A stretch of DNA of 39,655 nucleotides from DAISIL01 sp036822015. Lineage in GTDB: Bacteria; Bacteroidota; Bacteroidia; Cytophagales; Bernardetiaceae. Positions 1 through 7,814 of this stretch are shown piece by piece (positions within the stretch are counted from its first letter, which is position 1; every line of letters begins with the position of its first letter). The position numbers and the translations under genes are program-made. The stretch lies in the NCBI GenBank assembly GCA_036822015.1, contig DAISIL010000028.1, forward strand, positions 1 through 39,655, in the 5' to 3' direction. The notes beneath the pieces are model-generated. The model did not search any database. It was given only the letters and a program-made list of their open reading frames with translations, and was not told the DNA's origin.

Positions 1-2
1 AG

Positions 3-194
3 ATCATGGCTGCCATGCCCGAGCTTTTTAGGGTAGAGCAACCCCTCTTTACGCTCCTGGATGACCCCACGCAAGCCGCGCTCTCGCAACTCCAAATCAA
101 TCCAGCCATGTACCGTTCTGTGTATGCCCTGCGCTATACGCCTCACAAAAATCCTTTACAAGTTCCGATTCCGCCAAATGGTTTGTATTTTTGA
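3..194 (+). CDS. C-terminal fragment of an unidentified protein
   Basis: The reading frame is open at the left edge and ends with TGA at 192-194, so this is probably the last 63 or so residues of a gene that begins outside the window. The visible part has no membrane segment or motif that I can assign; it ends in a proline-rich tail (VPIPPNGLYF). An internal ATG at position 6 could also be a start, but there is no upstream sequence to judge it. The next gene begins 24 bases downstream on the same strand, so the two may be co-transcribed up to the terminator at 327-365. Function unknown. Confidence 0.45.
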   Translation: MMAAMPELFRVEQPLFTLLDDPTQAALSQLQINPAMYRSVYALRYTPHKNPLQVPIPPNGLYF

Positions 195-218
195 GCAATC
201 CATCAAACCTAAACCGCC

Positions 219-320
219 ATGCCGCTTACCGGAATTATCTTTTTTCTTATTCTTTTTGCACTTTCTTTTGTTGTCGGATTTTGGTTAGACAAAGGCACCT
301 GGAAAAGTAGCAAAAAGTAA
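219..320 (+). CDS. 33-residue single-TM membrane peptide
   Basis: The frame ATG 219 to TAA 318-320 encodes 33 residues: a short start (MPLTG), about 17 hydrophobic residues (IIFFLILFALSFVVGFW) and a charged lysine-rich tail (LDKGTWKSSKK). This is the layout of a small single-pass membrane peptide with a positive C-terminus on the cytoplasmic side. It lies between the preceding frame and a strong intrinsic terminator that starts 6 bases after its stop, which suggests it is the last gene of that transcript. I do not recognise a family. The alternative is a chance frame, but the clean hydrophobic block and the fit to the terminator argue for a real gene. Confidence 0.5.
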   Translation: MPLTGIIFFLILFALSFVVGFWLDKGTWKSSKK

Positions 321-326
321 CACCTT

Positions 327-365
327 AGCCTTGTGTAAGCCTTCGGGTACGCACAAGGCTTTTTT
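327..365 (+). terminator. Rho-independent terminator
   Basis: Arms AGCCTTGTG (327-335) and CACAAGGCT (352-360) are perfect complements. The inner part can pair further around a TTCG tetraloop, and the 3' arm runs directly into TTTTT. It ends the transcript of the 219-320 gene and separates it from the gene starting at 372. Confidence 0.9.
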
Positions 366-371
366 ATCTCT

Positions 372-1079
372 ATGTCCGACCTACACAAGCTCCTAGAAGA
401 AAAAGCCCACCAGTACAACCAGCCCGACTTTATCACCTCCGATCCCATCCAGATTCCACACCGCTTTTCGCGCTTACAAGACATCGAAATTATGGGCTTT
501 TGGGCGGCTACCNNNNNNNNNNTGTTCGTCAAAAATCATAGCCTGGCAGACAGAAAACCCTTCTTATCTTTCAAACACCGGACGTTTCAACCCACTGACG
601 CGCTTTACTTCTTAGAGTTTTTACAATATTTTTACCAAAAAAACGATTCTCTCGAAACCGCCTTTGTACCCAAAGGTCTATCCGGAGTGCTAGAGGTAGG
701 TCAAGCATTAGAGCGTTTTCATCGGTGCTTTTTTTCGCTCCCCGACATTCCCACCCGTACCCGTAAGCACGTAGCACGTCCATCCACCAAATCAGCTTGT
801 AAGCGATTAAATATGTTTCTGCGATGGATGGTCAGGACGGATGATGCCGGCGTAGATTTTGGTTGCTGGAAACAGATACAGCCCGCCCAGCTGATTTGCC
901 CTCTCGATGTACACGTAGGGCGCGTAGCTCGTCGGCTTGGGTTGCTCACCCGCAAGCAAGACGATTGGCAGGCTGCCCTAGAACTGACCCAGGCACTCCG
1001 CCAGTTTGATCCCCTCGATCCGGTGCGCTACGACTTTGCACTTTTTGGCATGGGTCTGGAAAGTACCGGGCGCGTCTAG
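372..1079 (+). CDS. TIGR02757 (DUF2400) family protein, interrupted by an assembly gap
   Basis: The protein matches the TIGR02757/DUF2400 family of about 250 residues, whose biochemical role is not established. Recognisable family blocks are DIEIMGFWAAT before the gap, then FKHRTF, a KRLNMFLRWMVR block, GVDFGCWK, LICPLDVHVGRVARRLGLL and a C-terminal YDFALFG. ATG 372 follows the preceding terminator directly. A run of ten N (513-522) falls after the AAT motif. From memory of the family, about 25 residues normally lie between this motif and the FVKNHS segment, so the gap probably hides more than ten bases; the frame is kept on both sides. The stop (1077-1079) shares the palindrome CTAG with the stop of the convergent E1 gene. 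Confidence 0.85.
   Translation: MSDLHKLLEEKAHQYNQPDFITSDPIQIPHRFSRLQDIEIMGFWAATXXXXFVKNHSLADRKPFLSFKHRTFQPTDALYFLEFLQYFYQKNDSLETAFVPKGLSGVLEVGQALERFHRCFFSLPDIPTRTRKHVARPSTKSACKRLNMFLRWMVRTDDAGVDFGCWKQIQPAQLICPLDVHVGRVARRLGLLTRKQDDWQAALELTQALRQFDPLDPVRYDFALFGMGLESTGRV
513..522. other. Assembly gap (10 N)
   Basis: Ten consecutive N interrupt the TIGR02757 gene. The round number suggests a placeholder of unknown true length and not ten uncalled bases. Confidence 0.95.
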
Positions 1080-3076
1080 TACGCCAGTAGTTCCAAAACT
1101 GCTGTCTGGATACGCGCTTCGGGTAAAAAGTTTTTTTCCAGAATGGTGGAGAAAGGTATGGCTGTATCCAGGCTACCCTCCCGTCGTACTGGTGCATCCA
1201 AATATTGAAAACAATGTTCAGCAATCCAGGCTGCAATCTCGGCACCAATGCCTCCTGTCAGGCAATCTTCATGGCAAACCAAGACCTTACCCGTTTTTTG
1301 GACGCTCTCCCGAACAGTATTTTTATCCCAAGGCAAAAGCGTCTGTAAGTCGATAATTTCGATGCTGTACGCATCTGACACACCTTCCAAAGCGCGTTTG
1401 GCCCAATGTACACCCATTCCATAAGTGATGATTGTCAGATCATTACCTTCGGTAACTCGAACAGCTTCCCCGATAGGCAAGGTATAATAATCATCCGGTA
1501 TTTCCTCGCTGATGGAGCGATAGAGGGCTTTGTGTTCAAAGTACATGACCGGGTTAGGGTCTTCGATGGCAGCCGCCAACAGTCCCTTTGCTGCATAGGG
1601 CGATGAGGGATAGACAATTTTTAAACCTGGTGTATGAAAAAACCAAGCTTCGTTGGACTGGGAGTGGAACGGCCCCGCCCCTACGCCTGCCCCCGTGGGC
1701 ATACGTACAACGACATCAGCATTCTGACCCCAACGATAATGCGACTTGGCAAGGTTATTCACAATCTGATTGAAGGCGCAGGTAACAAAATCTGCAAACT
1801 GCATTTCGATTACTGACTTCCAGCCCCGAATCGAAAGCCCAAGCCCTGCCCCCACAATAGCCGACTCACACAAGGGCGTATTGCGGACGCGCTCCCGTCC
1901 AAACTGCTCCACAAAACCCTCCGTGATCTTGAAAACCCCGCCGTAATCTGCCACATCTTGTCCCATCACGACGAGCTTAGGGAAACGCTCCATCGCCTGC
2001 CGTAGTCCATCCGAGATGGCATCCACGAAGCGTTTTTTACTTTGGTTTTCGGGGGAATTTGGTACCTGAATTTTGGCTGTGTAGGGGGCATACATGTCGG
2101 CATACTCCTGTGCTGTATCGGCAACTACGGCGGGTGCATCCCAGGCAACTTTCACGGCTCGGTTGATTTCTTCTTTGATCTCGGAGCGGATATGCTCGGC
2201 TTTTTCTTCGGTCAGGACACCAATATTGAGCAGATAGTTTTCATAATTTGTTACTGGATCGCGTTTTTCCCAATAATCAAACAACTCTTGCGGGACATAC
2301 TTAGTCCCCGAAGCCTCTTCATGTCCGCGCATCCTGAACGTAACGGCCTCCAGGATCACGGGTTGCGGGCGGCTGCGGAGTTCTTCGGCTAGGCTACTGA
2401 CGGTACGAAATACCTCCAGGATGTTATTGCCGTCCACCTTGACGGCTCGCATCCCGTAGCCAATGCCTTTGTCGATAAACTGCTGACAACGAAACTGTTG
2501 CGTACTGGGTGTAGAAAGTCCGTAGCCATTGTTTTCGATCACAAAAATAACGGGCAAGTCCCAGACGGCAGCCACATTAAGGGCTTCGTGGAACTCCCCT
2601 TCGGAGGTGCCACCATCGCCCGTAAAAGCCGCCGTAACGCGCTTGCTTCCTTCGAGCAAGTCAGCTAGCGCAACACCATCAGCCAAAGAGAGTTGCGGCC
2701 CCAAATGTGAGATCATCCCAACGATGTGATGGGCGCGTGTTCCGAAGTGAAACGAGCGATCGCGTCCCTTCGTAAAACCCAGTGGTTTTCCCAAAAATTG
2801 CGCAAAAAGTCGCTCATAGGGTACATCCCGCGCCGTAAACAAACCTAGGTTGCGATGTAGAGGGAACAAAAATTCATCTTCCTGGAGTGCCTTGGCTACC
2901 CCCACCGAAATCGCCTCTTGTCCCATACCCGAAAACCACTTGCTGATGCGTCCCTGCCGCAACAAAATTAACATTTTTTCTTCGATCAATCGCGGCTCCA
3001 AAAGAGACGTATAAAGGTTGAGCAGCACATCTGGGGAAAAATGATACGGATTGAATCGCAACTTGGTGGGTTTCAT
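1076..3076 (-). CDS. Fused alpha/beta E1 subunit of a 2-oxoacid dehydrogenase
   Basis: This is the thiamine diphosphate-dependent E1 component, with alpha and beta subunits joined in one 666-residue chain. It decarboxylates a 2-oxoacid and transfers the acyl group to the lipoyl E2 partner; the branched-chain (2-oxoisovalerate) enzyme is the usual annotation for this fused form in Bacteroidota. The alpha half carries the ThDP motif, GDGGTSEGEFHEALN from residue 153 ending in ENN at 181-183. The beta half begins near residue 345 with the transketolase-like core (VMGQDVADYGG, then a CESAIVGAG block) and ends with the transketolase C-domain. I chose ATG 3076 because it begins the homologous part; the longer frame to 3145 would overlap the SLC13 gene and cover the promoter at 3109-3141. 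E2 and E3 are not in the window, so substrate is inferred. The stop is shared with the facing gene through CTAG. Confidence 0.92.
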   Translation of the reverse strand: MKPTKLRFNPYHFSPDVLLNLYTSLLEPRLIEEKMLILLRQGRISKWFSGMGQEAISVGVAKALQEDEFLFPLHRNLGLFTARDVPYERLFAQFLGKPLGFTKGRDRSFHFGTRAHHIVGMISHLGPQLSLADGVALADLLEGSKRVTAAFTGDGGTSEGEFHEALNVAAVWDLPVIFVIENNGYGLSTPSTQQFRCQQFIDKGIGYGMRAVKVDGNNILEVFRTVSSLAEELRSRPQPVILEAVTFRMRGHEEASGTKYVPQELFDYWEKRDPVTNYENYLLNIGVLTEEKAEHIRSEIKEEINRAVKVAWDAPAVVADTAQEYADMYAPYTAKIQVPNSPENQSKKRFVDAISDGLRQAMERFPKLVVMGQDVADYGGVFKITEGFVEQFGRERVRNTPLCESAIVGAGLGLSIRGWKSVIEMQFADFVTCAFNQIVNNLAKSHYRWGQNADVVVRMPTGAGVGAGPFHSQSNEAWFFHTPGLKIVYPSSPYAAKGLLAAAIEDPNPVMYFEHKALYRSISEEIPDDYYTLPIGEAVRVTEGNDLTIITYGMGVHWAKRALEGVSDAYSIEIIDLQTLLPWDKNTVRESVQKTGKVLVCHEDCLTGGIGAEIAAWIAEHCFQYLDAPVRREGSLDTAIPFSTILEKNFLPEARIQTAVLELLAY

Positions 3077-3108
3077 GGTATAGGTGGTTTGGGTGCTTTG
3101 GATACCCA

Positions 3109-3141
3109 CAAAAATACGCTTTTTCCGATCAGCCCACCAAA
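3109..3141 (-). promoter_or_regulatory. Bacteroidota-type promoter for the fused E1 gene
   Basis: On the minus strand TTTG (3141-3138), 21 bases, then TATTTTTG (3116-3109) matches the primary sigma factor consensus of Bacteroidota. The -33 box lies in the last codons of the SLC13 gene. Transcription would start near 3104, about 28 bases before ATG 3076. Confidence 0.6.
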
Positions 3142-4919
3142 CCATAACGGAACGAAATAAAAACCATGCAGACGAGCGCGTAAATACCCGCTAGCGGTAA
3201 GCCCACGCGCACAAAATCTCGACTCCGATAACCACCTGGCCCATAAACCATCCAGTTGGTTTGGTAGCTCACCGGTGTAATAAAAGCCGCCGAAGCAGCA
3301 AAAGCAATACCGACATAAAAAGCCGGTGAGTCAATCCCCAATTTTTCGCTTAACGAGTACGCGAAAGGAAACATAATGGAGATCGCGGCAACATTGGTAA
3401 CAAATGATGTAAGTAAAACCGTCATTAAGAATAATCCTAACAAAATGACAACACTGCCATAAGGAGCCAGCCAGCTAATCAAAGCCGAAACGATTGGTGT
3501 GGCGGCATCGGTTTTTATCATGGTGTTGCCTAGCAGCAGTGCCGAAGCCAACAAGATCACCAGTTCAATATCCAGGGCTGCCGCAATCTCACGGACATCA
3601 TACAGGCGCAAAAGCAGCATCACGCCTAGCATCAAAAGCAAACCCAAAAAAAGTGAAAATACACCCCATATCACACAAGAGAGGAGCAGGAGCGATGCCC
3701 CCATGAAAATTTGTAGGTTAATCTTGGGTGGCGTGATGCTCTTTTGTACCTTAGAAAGTGCATAGAAATCTTTTTTGGCATCTGAGTTTTTGAAAAACGA
3801 TTCATTTACCGAAAGTAGCAATAAATCACCATGTGCCAGAGTAGCACCCTCTACGCTGCCCTCTCCTACACGGTCGCCGTTGCGATGAATAGCCAAAATT
3901 TCTACGCCGTATCGCTCTTTGAAGCGGACTTGATCGACGGACTTACCGTTGAGCGAAGAGTTGGCGGGGATGACGGCCTCGACAACTTCCATATTTTTAT
4001 CGTGGTTGGGCAGACGCAACCCCGAATCGCCGCTGACCATCTCAAATATCGTCTCGGGCTTTCCCATAAAAAACAAGCGATCACCGTCCAGGAGCGTCTC
4101 CTGGGGCGGAATGGGAGAAACCAACTGTCCTTTGCGGTGGAGTTCGATCAGATATACACCGCGTTTTTGGTTCAGTCCGGATTCGTCCAAAGTCTTACCG
4201 ATCAAGCGTGAGGGAAAGGCTATCTCGGTCTCTACCAGATACTCCGGAGCCAATATGCGCATATCCTTGAAGGCTTCTTTGTTTTCGGGGAGCAAGCGAT
4301 ACCCGACCGTGTAGAGATACAATATCCCGATGCTGACGACCAGCAAGCCCAGATAAAAAAAGTCCGTAAACCCAAGTGGAGGGATCTTGTTTTCGATCAA
4401 AAAGCCATTCAGGACGAGGTTTGTTGAGGTACCGATCATGGTCAGCATTCCGCCCAGGATTGTCGCATAAGAGAGCGGAATGAGCAGCTTGGAGGGGTAG
4501 GAGCTAAACCGCTTGCTCCAGTTATAGACGTAAGGGGTCATTACGGCCACAACAGGCGTGTTGTTGAGGAAGGAAGACAACAGGACCACGGCAGCACACA
4601 TCCGCCACAAAAATCCGCGATCGGTTTTGGCATTTTTAAAAATGCGATCAAAGAAAGCCTCGAGATTGAAGTTCTTTTGGAGTGCCGAAGTAATGATAAT
4701 GAGCAGAAAAATGGTAGCAATTTGTCGATTGGCTAAGCTGTTTAAGAAGTCCTCTACCCGCACAATACCCGACATGAGGAGCATCAACACAGCCATCAAA
4801 AAAGTTAATTCGGGCTTAAGCCACTCGCGCAATAGGCTCAAAATAATAAAAATTAGCACAAAAAGTACAAGCCATTTTTGGTACACCTCGGGCAATAAAA
4901 ATGTAGAAAGTAGCAGCAT
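3129..4919 (-). CDS. SLC13 family permease with two RCK_C domains
   Basis: A 596-residue inner-membrane transporter of the divalent anion:sodium symporter (DASS/CitM) superfamily. The N-terminal half holds several TM helices and the first hairpin motif NNTPVV (119-124), followed by IGTSTNLV (162-169). Two regulatory RCK_C (TrkA_C) domains sit in the middle, about residues 228-297 and 311-375. The second membrane half has the matching TNVAA motif near residue 505 and a GYRSRDFVRVGLP segment at the C-terminus. The family moves sulfate, dicarboxylates or other anions with sodium; the substrate cannot be read from the sequence. The gene is upstream of and co-directional with the E1 gene, which also has its own promoter. 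It diverges from the YbjN-like gene across a 166-base region. Confidence 0.9.
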   Translation of the reverse strand: MLLLSTFLLPEVYQKWLVLFVLIFIILSLLREWLKPELTFLMAVLMLLMSGIVRVEDFLNSLANRQIATIFLLIIITSALQKNFNLEAFFDRIFKNAKTDRGFLWRMCAAVVLLSSFLNNTPVVAVMTPYVYNWSKRFSSYPSKLLIPLSYATILGGMLTMIGTSTNLVLNGFLIENKIPPLGFTDFFYLGLLVVSIGILYLYTVGYRLLPENKEAFKDMRILAPEYLVETEIAFPSRLIGKTLDESGLNQKRGVYLIELHRKGQLVSPIPPQETLLDGDRLFFMGKPETIFEMVSGDSGLRLPNHDKNMEVVEAVIPANSSLNGKSVDQVRFKERYGVEILAIHRNGDRVGEGSVEGATLAHGDLLLLSVNESFFKNSDAKKDFYALSKVQKSITPPKINLQIFMGASLLLLSCVIWGVFSLFLGLLLMLGVMLLLRLYDVREIAAALDIELVILLASALLLGNTMIKTDAATPIVSALISWLAPYGSVVILLGLFLMTVLLTSFVTNVAAISIMFPFAYSLSEKLGIDSPAFYVGIAFAASAAFITPVSYQTNWMVYGPGGYRSRDFVRVGLPLAGIYALVCMVFISFRYGLVG

Positions 4920-5085
4920 CGGTGATGACTTTGTTCATTAAAAGTATTTACAAAGTTTGATTTTTTTTGGCTTACAGCGCAAATGATCCAGGGCTTTTTT
5001 GATGGAAAACCATAAAAATCAGTTTTTCACACCAAAAACTAATGATTATTTCCTAACTTGTCTGTATCAACAAACTTATTTACGT

Positions 5086-5589
5086 ATGTCAAGATTACCT
5101 GCTCGTCTTTTTTTGTTGTGGTTCATTTTGGGTCTAGCCTGCCCACCAATACTTGCACAGAAAAAGAAAACAACCAGTTGGGACAAGGAAAAACTTCAAC
5201 AGATGTACCTCGGACATCTCAAGGAAAATGGCTTCATCGGAGCTTTTGTCGATGACGACGGCGATGTACAGTTCAAGTACGAAGCCAAGACGTACTATAT
5301 TGCTGTCGATGAAAACGATTTGCAGTTTTTTAGGGTCGTTCTGGCCAACATCTGGTCGATTGATGACGAAAAAGAAGGCTTATATGCGATCATGGCTTGC
5401 AACCAAGCCTCCAACCGAACAAAGGTAGCCAAGGCCTATGTCGCCAACGGCAACGTCTCGATCAGTACGGAGATTTTTGTCAATCAACCCGAAGATTTCA
5501 AAGGCGTTTTTATGCGGACGCTTTCCGTGATTGGTACGTGTAAGGGGCATTACGTAACGGAGATGAATAAGTTTAGTGCTGCCGAGTAG
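5086..5589 (+). CDS. Secreted YbjN-like protein
   Basis: A 167-residue protein with a signal peptide (MSRLPARLFLLWFILGLACPPILAQ) followed by a domain that resembles the YbjN / type III chaperone-like fold: an N-terminal helix, paired beta strands (GDVQFKYEAKTYYI) and an alpha-beta C-terminal half. ATG 5086 is preferred because it starts the signal peptide; in-frame starts at 4999-5002 would put 28-29 hydrophilic residues before it. A possible promoter (TTTG 4930-4933, 18 bases, AAAGTTTG 4952-4959, one mismatch) would leave a leader of about 120 bases, so the longer start is not excluded. RidA follows after 52 bases on the same strand and may be co-transcribed. YbjN-type domains often act as protein-binding modules; no specific role is visible. 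Confidence 0.7.
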   Translation: MSRLPARLFLLWFILGLACPPILAQKKKTTSWDKEKLQQMYLGHLKENGFIGAFVDDDGDVQFKYEAKTYYIAVDENDLQFFRVVLANIWSIDDEKEGLYAIMACNQASNRTKVAKAYVANGNVSISTEIFVNQPEDFKGVFMRTLSVIGTCKGHYVTEMNKFSAAE

Positions 5590-5641
5590 CTGCTTACCAA
5601 AGAAAAGACGACCTTTGTGCGCTTACCAAACCACAGCACAG

Positions 5642-6031
5642 ATGCACACGTCCATCGAAACTCCCCATGCACCCGCGCCGATTGGCCCCTACAGCCAGGC
5701 CGTTCTGGCGGGAAATACTTTATACGTCTCTGGACAAATTGGCATTGATCCCCAAACGGGTGTCCTCCATAACACGGCAAGCATCCAGACGGAGACCGAG
5801 TGCGTTCTCCGCAACTTACAAGCCATCCTGACGGCGGCCGGTTTTACGCTTGCTGATGTGGTCAAGTGCAGCATCTTCATCCGCGATATGAACGACTTTG
5901 CTGCCATCAATACCGTCTATGCCCAGTTCTTCGATCAGAGCAAGCCCGCCCGAGAAACCGTAGCCGTAGCTGGCCTCCCCAAAGACGTTCGGGTAGAGAT
6001 TTCTTGCATCGCCGTCAAACCAAATCGTTAA
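5642..6031 (+). CDS. ridA: RidA family enamine/imine deaminase
   Basis: A 129-residue protein of the usual RidA (YjgF/YER057c/UK114) length. It hydrolyses reactive 2-aminoacrylate and related enamine/imine intermediates from PLP enzymes to 2-oxoacids and ammonia, protecting enzymes such as IlvE and GlyA. Visible family features are GPYSQAV at the N-terminus, YVSGQIG, the conserved arginine in PARETVAV and the C-terminal RVEISCIAV with the conserved glutamate. ATG 5642 fits the family start; the open frame upstream to 5576 has no homologous sequence. The gene sits 52 bases after the YbjN-like gene and ends before a terminator at 6074-6108. Confidence 0.93.
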   Translation: MHTSIETPHAPAPIGPYSQAVLAGNTLYVSGQIGIDPQTGVLHNTASIQTETECVLRNLQAILTAAGFTLADVVKCSIFIRDMNDFAAINTVYAQFFDQSKPARETVAVAGLPKDVRVEISCIAVKPNR

Positions 6032-6073
6032 AAAAAAGTTATCTTCTTCTAAGTTGTAACCTTATATTACCAG

Positions 6074-6108
6074 AAATTATCCGGTCTCTCTGGGATCGGA
6101 TAATTTTT
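6074..6108 (+). terminator. Rho-independent terminator after ridA
   Basis: The perfect 10-bp arms AAATTATCCG (6074-6083) and CGGATAATTT (6097-6106) enclose a 13-base loop. The 3' arm ends in a run of five T (6104-6108). Confidence 0.88.
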
Positions 6109-6142
6109 ATTTATTTGCTTACAATCTTAGCCCCCCCTCCTC

Positions 6143-6637
6143 ATGGCCGTTGCCGATCAAATACGCCTGACCCAGCCCATGCCCGAGCGCAACCAGACGC
6201 TCGTCTTGCCCCTTGATGCCCAGGAGGTTGTTAAGCGGCTTGAGCGCATTACTCGGCAAGAAGAAGACGCGGCTACGGGCAGCCATCAGATGCACGGGAT
6301 CATTGATACAGAGGGCTTTTGCCTTTCGCCTATCCTACAACAGCCCAACAATTATGTCCCGCGCCTGGTCGGACGTATCGAGGCTACCTCGCGGGGGAGC
6401 ATCGTTTTTCTCTCGTATCAGCTCTATGGCAGCACACAAATTTTTCTTTGGGTAGGTACGATACTGCTTTTTTTGTTGGGTTTGGCTTTTGCTTTGCTTT
6501 TTGCCCAATATGCCTACGCGCTCCTGACCGCCCTGGCTATGGGCTTCAACTATTGGATAGCCCTGGTGAGCTTTGAGCGGCAGGTACAGCAGATGCACCA
6601 AAACTTATACGCAGCACTGACGAATCCGTTACCCTAA
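6143..6637 (+). CDS. Conserved two-TM protein of unknown function
   Basis: A 164-residue protein. The first 90 residues are soluble and beta-rich, with the pattern 'NNYVPRLVGRIE' followed by a strand pair. Two adjacent TM helices follow (about residues 97-120 and 123-143) and then a short amphipathic C-terminal tail. This layout resembles a group of Cytophagia hypothetical proteins in which a PH-like strand region precedes a TM hairpin, but I cannot name a family. ATG 6143 follows a C7 run (6131-6137). The PorV-like gene starts 22 bases after the stop, so the two could share a transcript, although a TAACTTTA box at 6648-6655 may also give the later gene its own promoter. Confidence 0.7.
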   Translation: MAVADQIRLTQPMPERNQTLVLPLDAQEVVKRLERITRQEEDAATGSHQMHGIIDTEGFCLSPILQQPNNYVPRLVGRIEATSRGSIVFLSYQLYGSTQIFLWVGTILLFLLGLAFALLFAQYAYALLTALAMGFNYWIALVSFERQVQQMHQNLYAALTNPLP

Positions 6638-6659
6638 TGGATTTTTGTAACTTTACCCC

Positions 6660-7814
6660 ATGCAACACAAGTTATTTCTGATCGCGATGGGATGGCTCCT
6701 GCTAGCACAAGTGCAGGGACAGATCACGACACCCAAGTACAGCAACGAGTTCCTTACGCTCGGTGTGGGCGCACGGGGCCTGGGCATGAGCGGCGCACAA
6801 ACGGCCATCACCAACGACGTAACGGCCGCCTACTGGAATCCTGCTGGTCTGATGCGCCTTTCGGATCGCTACGAGGTAGGTCTCATGCACAGTTCGTACT
6901 TTGGCGGTATCGCCAACTACGACTACCTCGGGCTGGCCACCCGCCTGGACTCACAAAGCGTCGTAGGATTTTCGGTGGTGCGCCTGGGGGTGGATAACAT
7001 CCCCGATACGCGCTTCCTGATCGACGAAAACGGCCGCATCAACTACGACAACGTCGGTTCTTTTGCCGAAGCCTCCTATGCTTTTTTGTTTTCTTATGCC
7101 AGAGCTTTTCCCCTCCAAATCAAAACCAAAAACGACGTTACGGGACAATCTTTCCGGCGCACCGTTCCCCTCCACGTGGGCGCCAATGTCAAGGTCATTT
7201 ACCGAAAAGCCGGTATTTTCACCCAAGCCTGGGGCTTTGGGCTGGATGTTGGGGCGCAGATGACGCTCAACCGATGGCAGTTAGGTGTAATGGGAAAAGA
7301 CATTACAGGGACGTTCAACGCCTGGTCATTCAATACCGATGCCATCGAAGATGTCTTCATCCAGACCGGCAACGCCATCCCCGTCAATGCCATCGAACTC
7401 ACCCTACCCCGCCTCACCTTCGGCGTGGGACGGAATTTTAAGCTATGGAAAGAGTTGAGCCTCCTTGGGAGCCTAGCCCTGGAATCCACCTTTGACGGGC
7501 GACGCAACACCCTCTTGCAGAGCAATCTCGTCTCAATAAACCCCCAATTTGGACTCGAACTCGGCTATCGCCAGATGGTATTTGTACGCGGCGGTATCGG
7601 AAACTTTCAAGAAGTAGAAGATTTTGAAGGTAAGCCCAACTGGCAGCTCCAGCCCAACTTCGGCATTGGTTTTCGCTTCAAACAGTTCATCTTTGATTAC
7701 GCACTCACCAGCCTGGGGCAACAACTCGACCTGCCCTACTCCCACATATTTTCTTTGCGCATTTCCTTCAACCAAAAAGATATTGCTTTTCTTCAACCCA
7801 CAGCCCAGCCATGA
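6660..7814 (+). CDS. PorV/PorQ family outer-membrane protein
   Basis: A 384-residue protein with a signal peptide (about residues 1-21) and an N-terminal block of the PorV/PorQ (UPF0164) family: FLTLGVGARGLGMSGAQTA, then AAYWNPAGL. The rest is a predicted beta-barrel ending with an aromatic residue-rich strand pattern. In the T9SS, PorV is the outer-membrane shuttle that takes cargo from the SprA translocon to the PorU sortase; PorQ works similarly with PorZ. This copy is not clearly canonical PorV, and its pairing with a very long C25 protein suggests a paralogous module. The ATGA at 7811-7814 joins its stop to the start of the next gene, a sign of translational coupling. Confidence 0.85.
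   Translation: MQHKLFLIAMGWLLLAQVQGQITTPKYSNEFLTLGVGARGLGMSGAQTAITNDVTAAYWNPAGLMRLSDRYEVGLMHSSYFGGIANYDYLGLATRLDSQSVVGFSVVRLGVDNIPDTRFLIDENGRINYDNVGSFAEASYAFLFSYARAFPLQIKTKNDVTGQSFRRTVPLHVGANVKVIYRKAGIFTQAWGFGLDVGAQMTLNRWQLGVMGKDITGTFNAWSFNTDAIEDVFIQTGNAIPVNAIELTLPRLTFGVGRNFKLWKELSLLGSLALESTFDGRRNTLLQSNLVSINPQFGLELGYRQMVFVRGGIGNFQEVEDFEGKPNWQLQPNFGIGFRFKQFIFDYALTSLGQQLDLPYSHIFSLRISFNQKDIAFLQPTAQP

Noticed and set aside
3077..3145. Longer start for the fused E1 gene
   Set aside because: The extra residues have no homology, overlap the SLC13 gene and cover its likely promoter.
6131..6137. C7 run before the gene at 6143 as a phase-variable element
   Set aside because: Short, and not placed between matched promoter boxes; too weak to claim.
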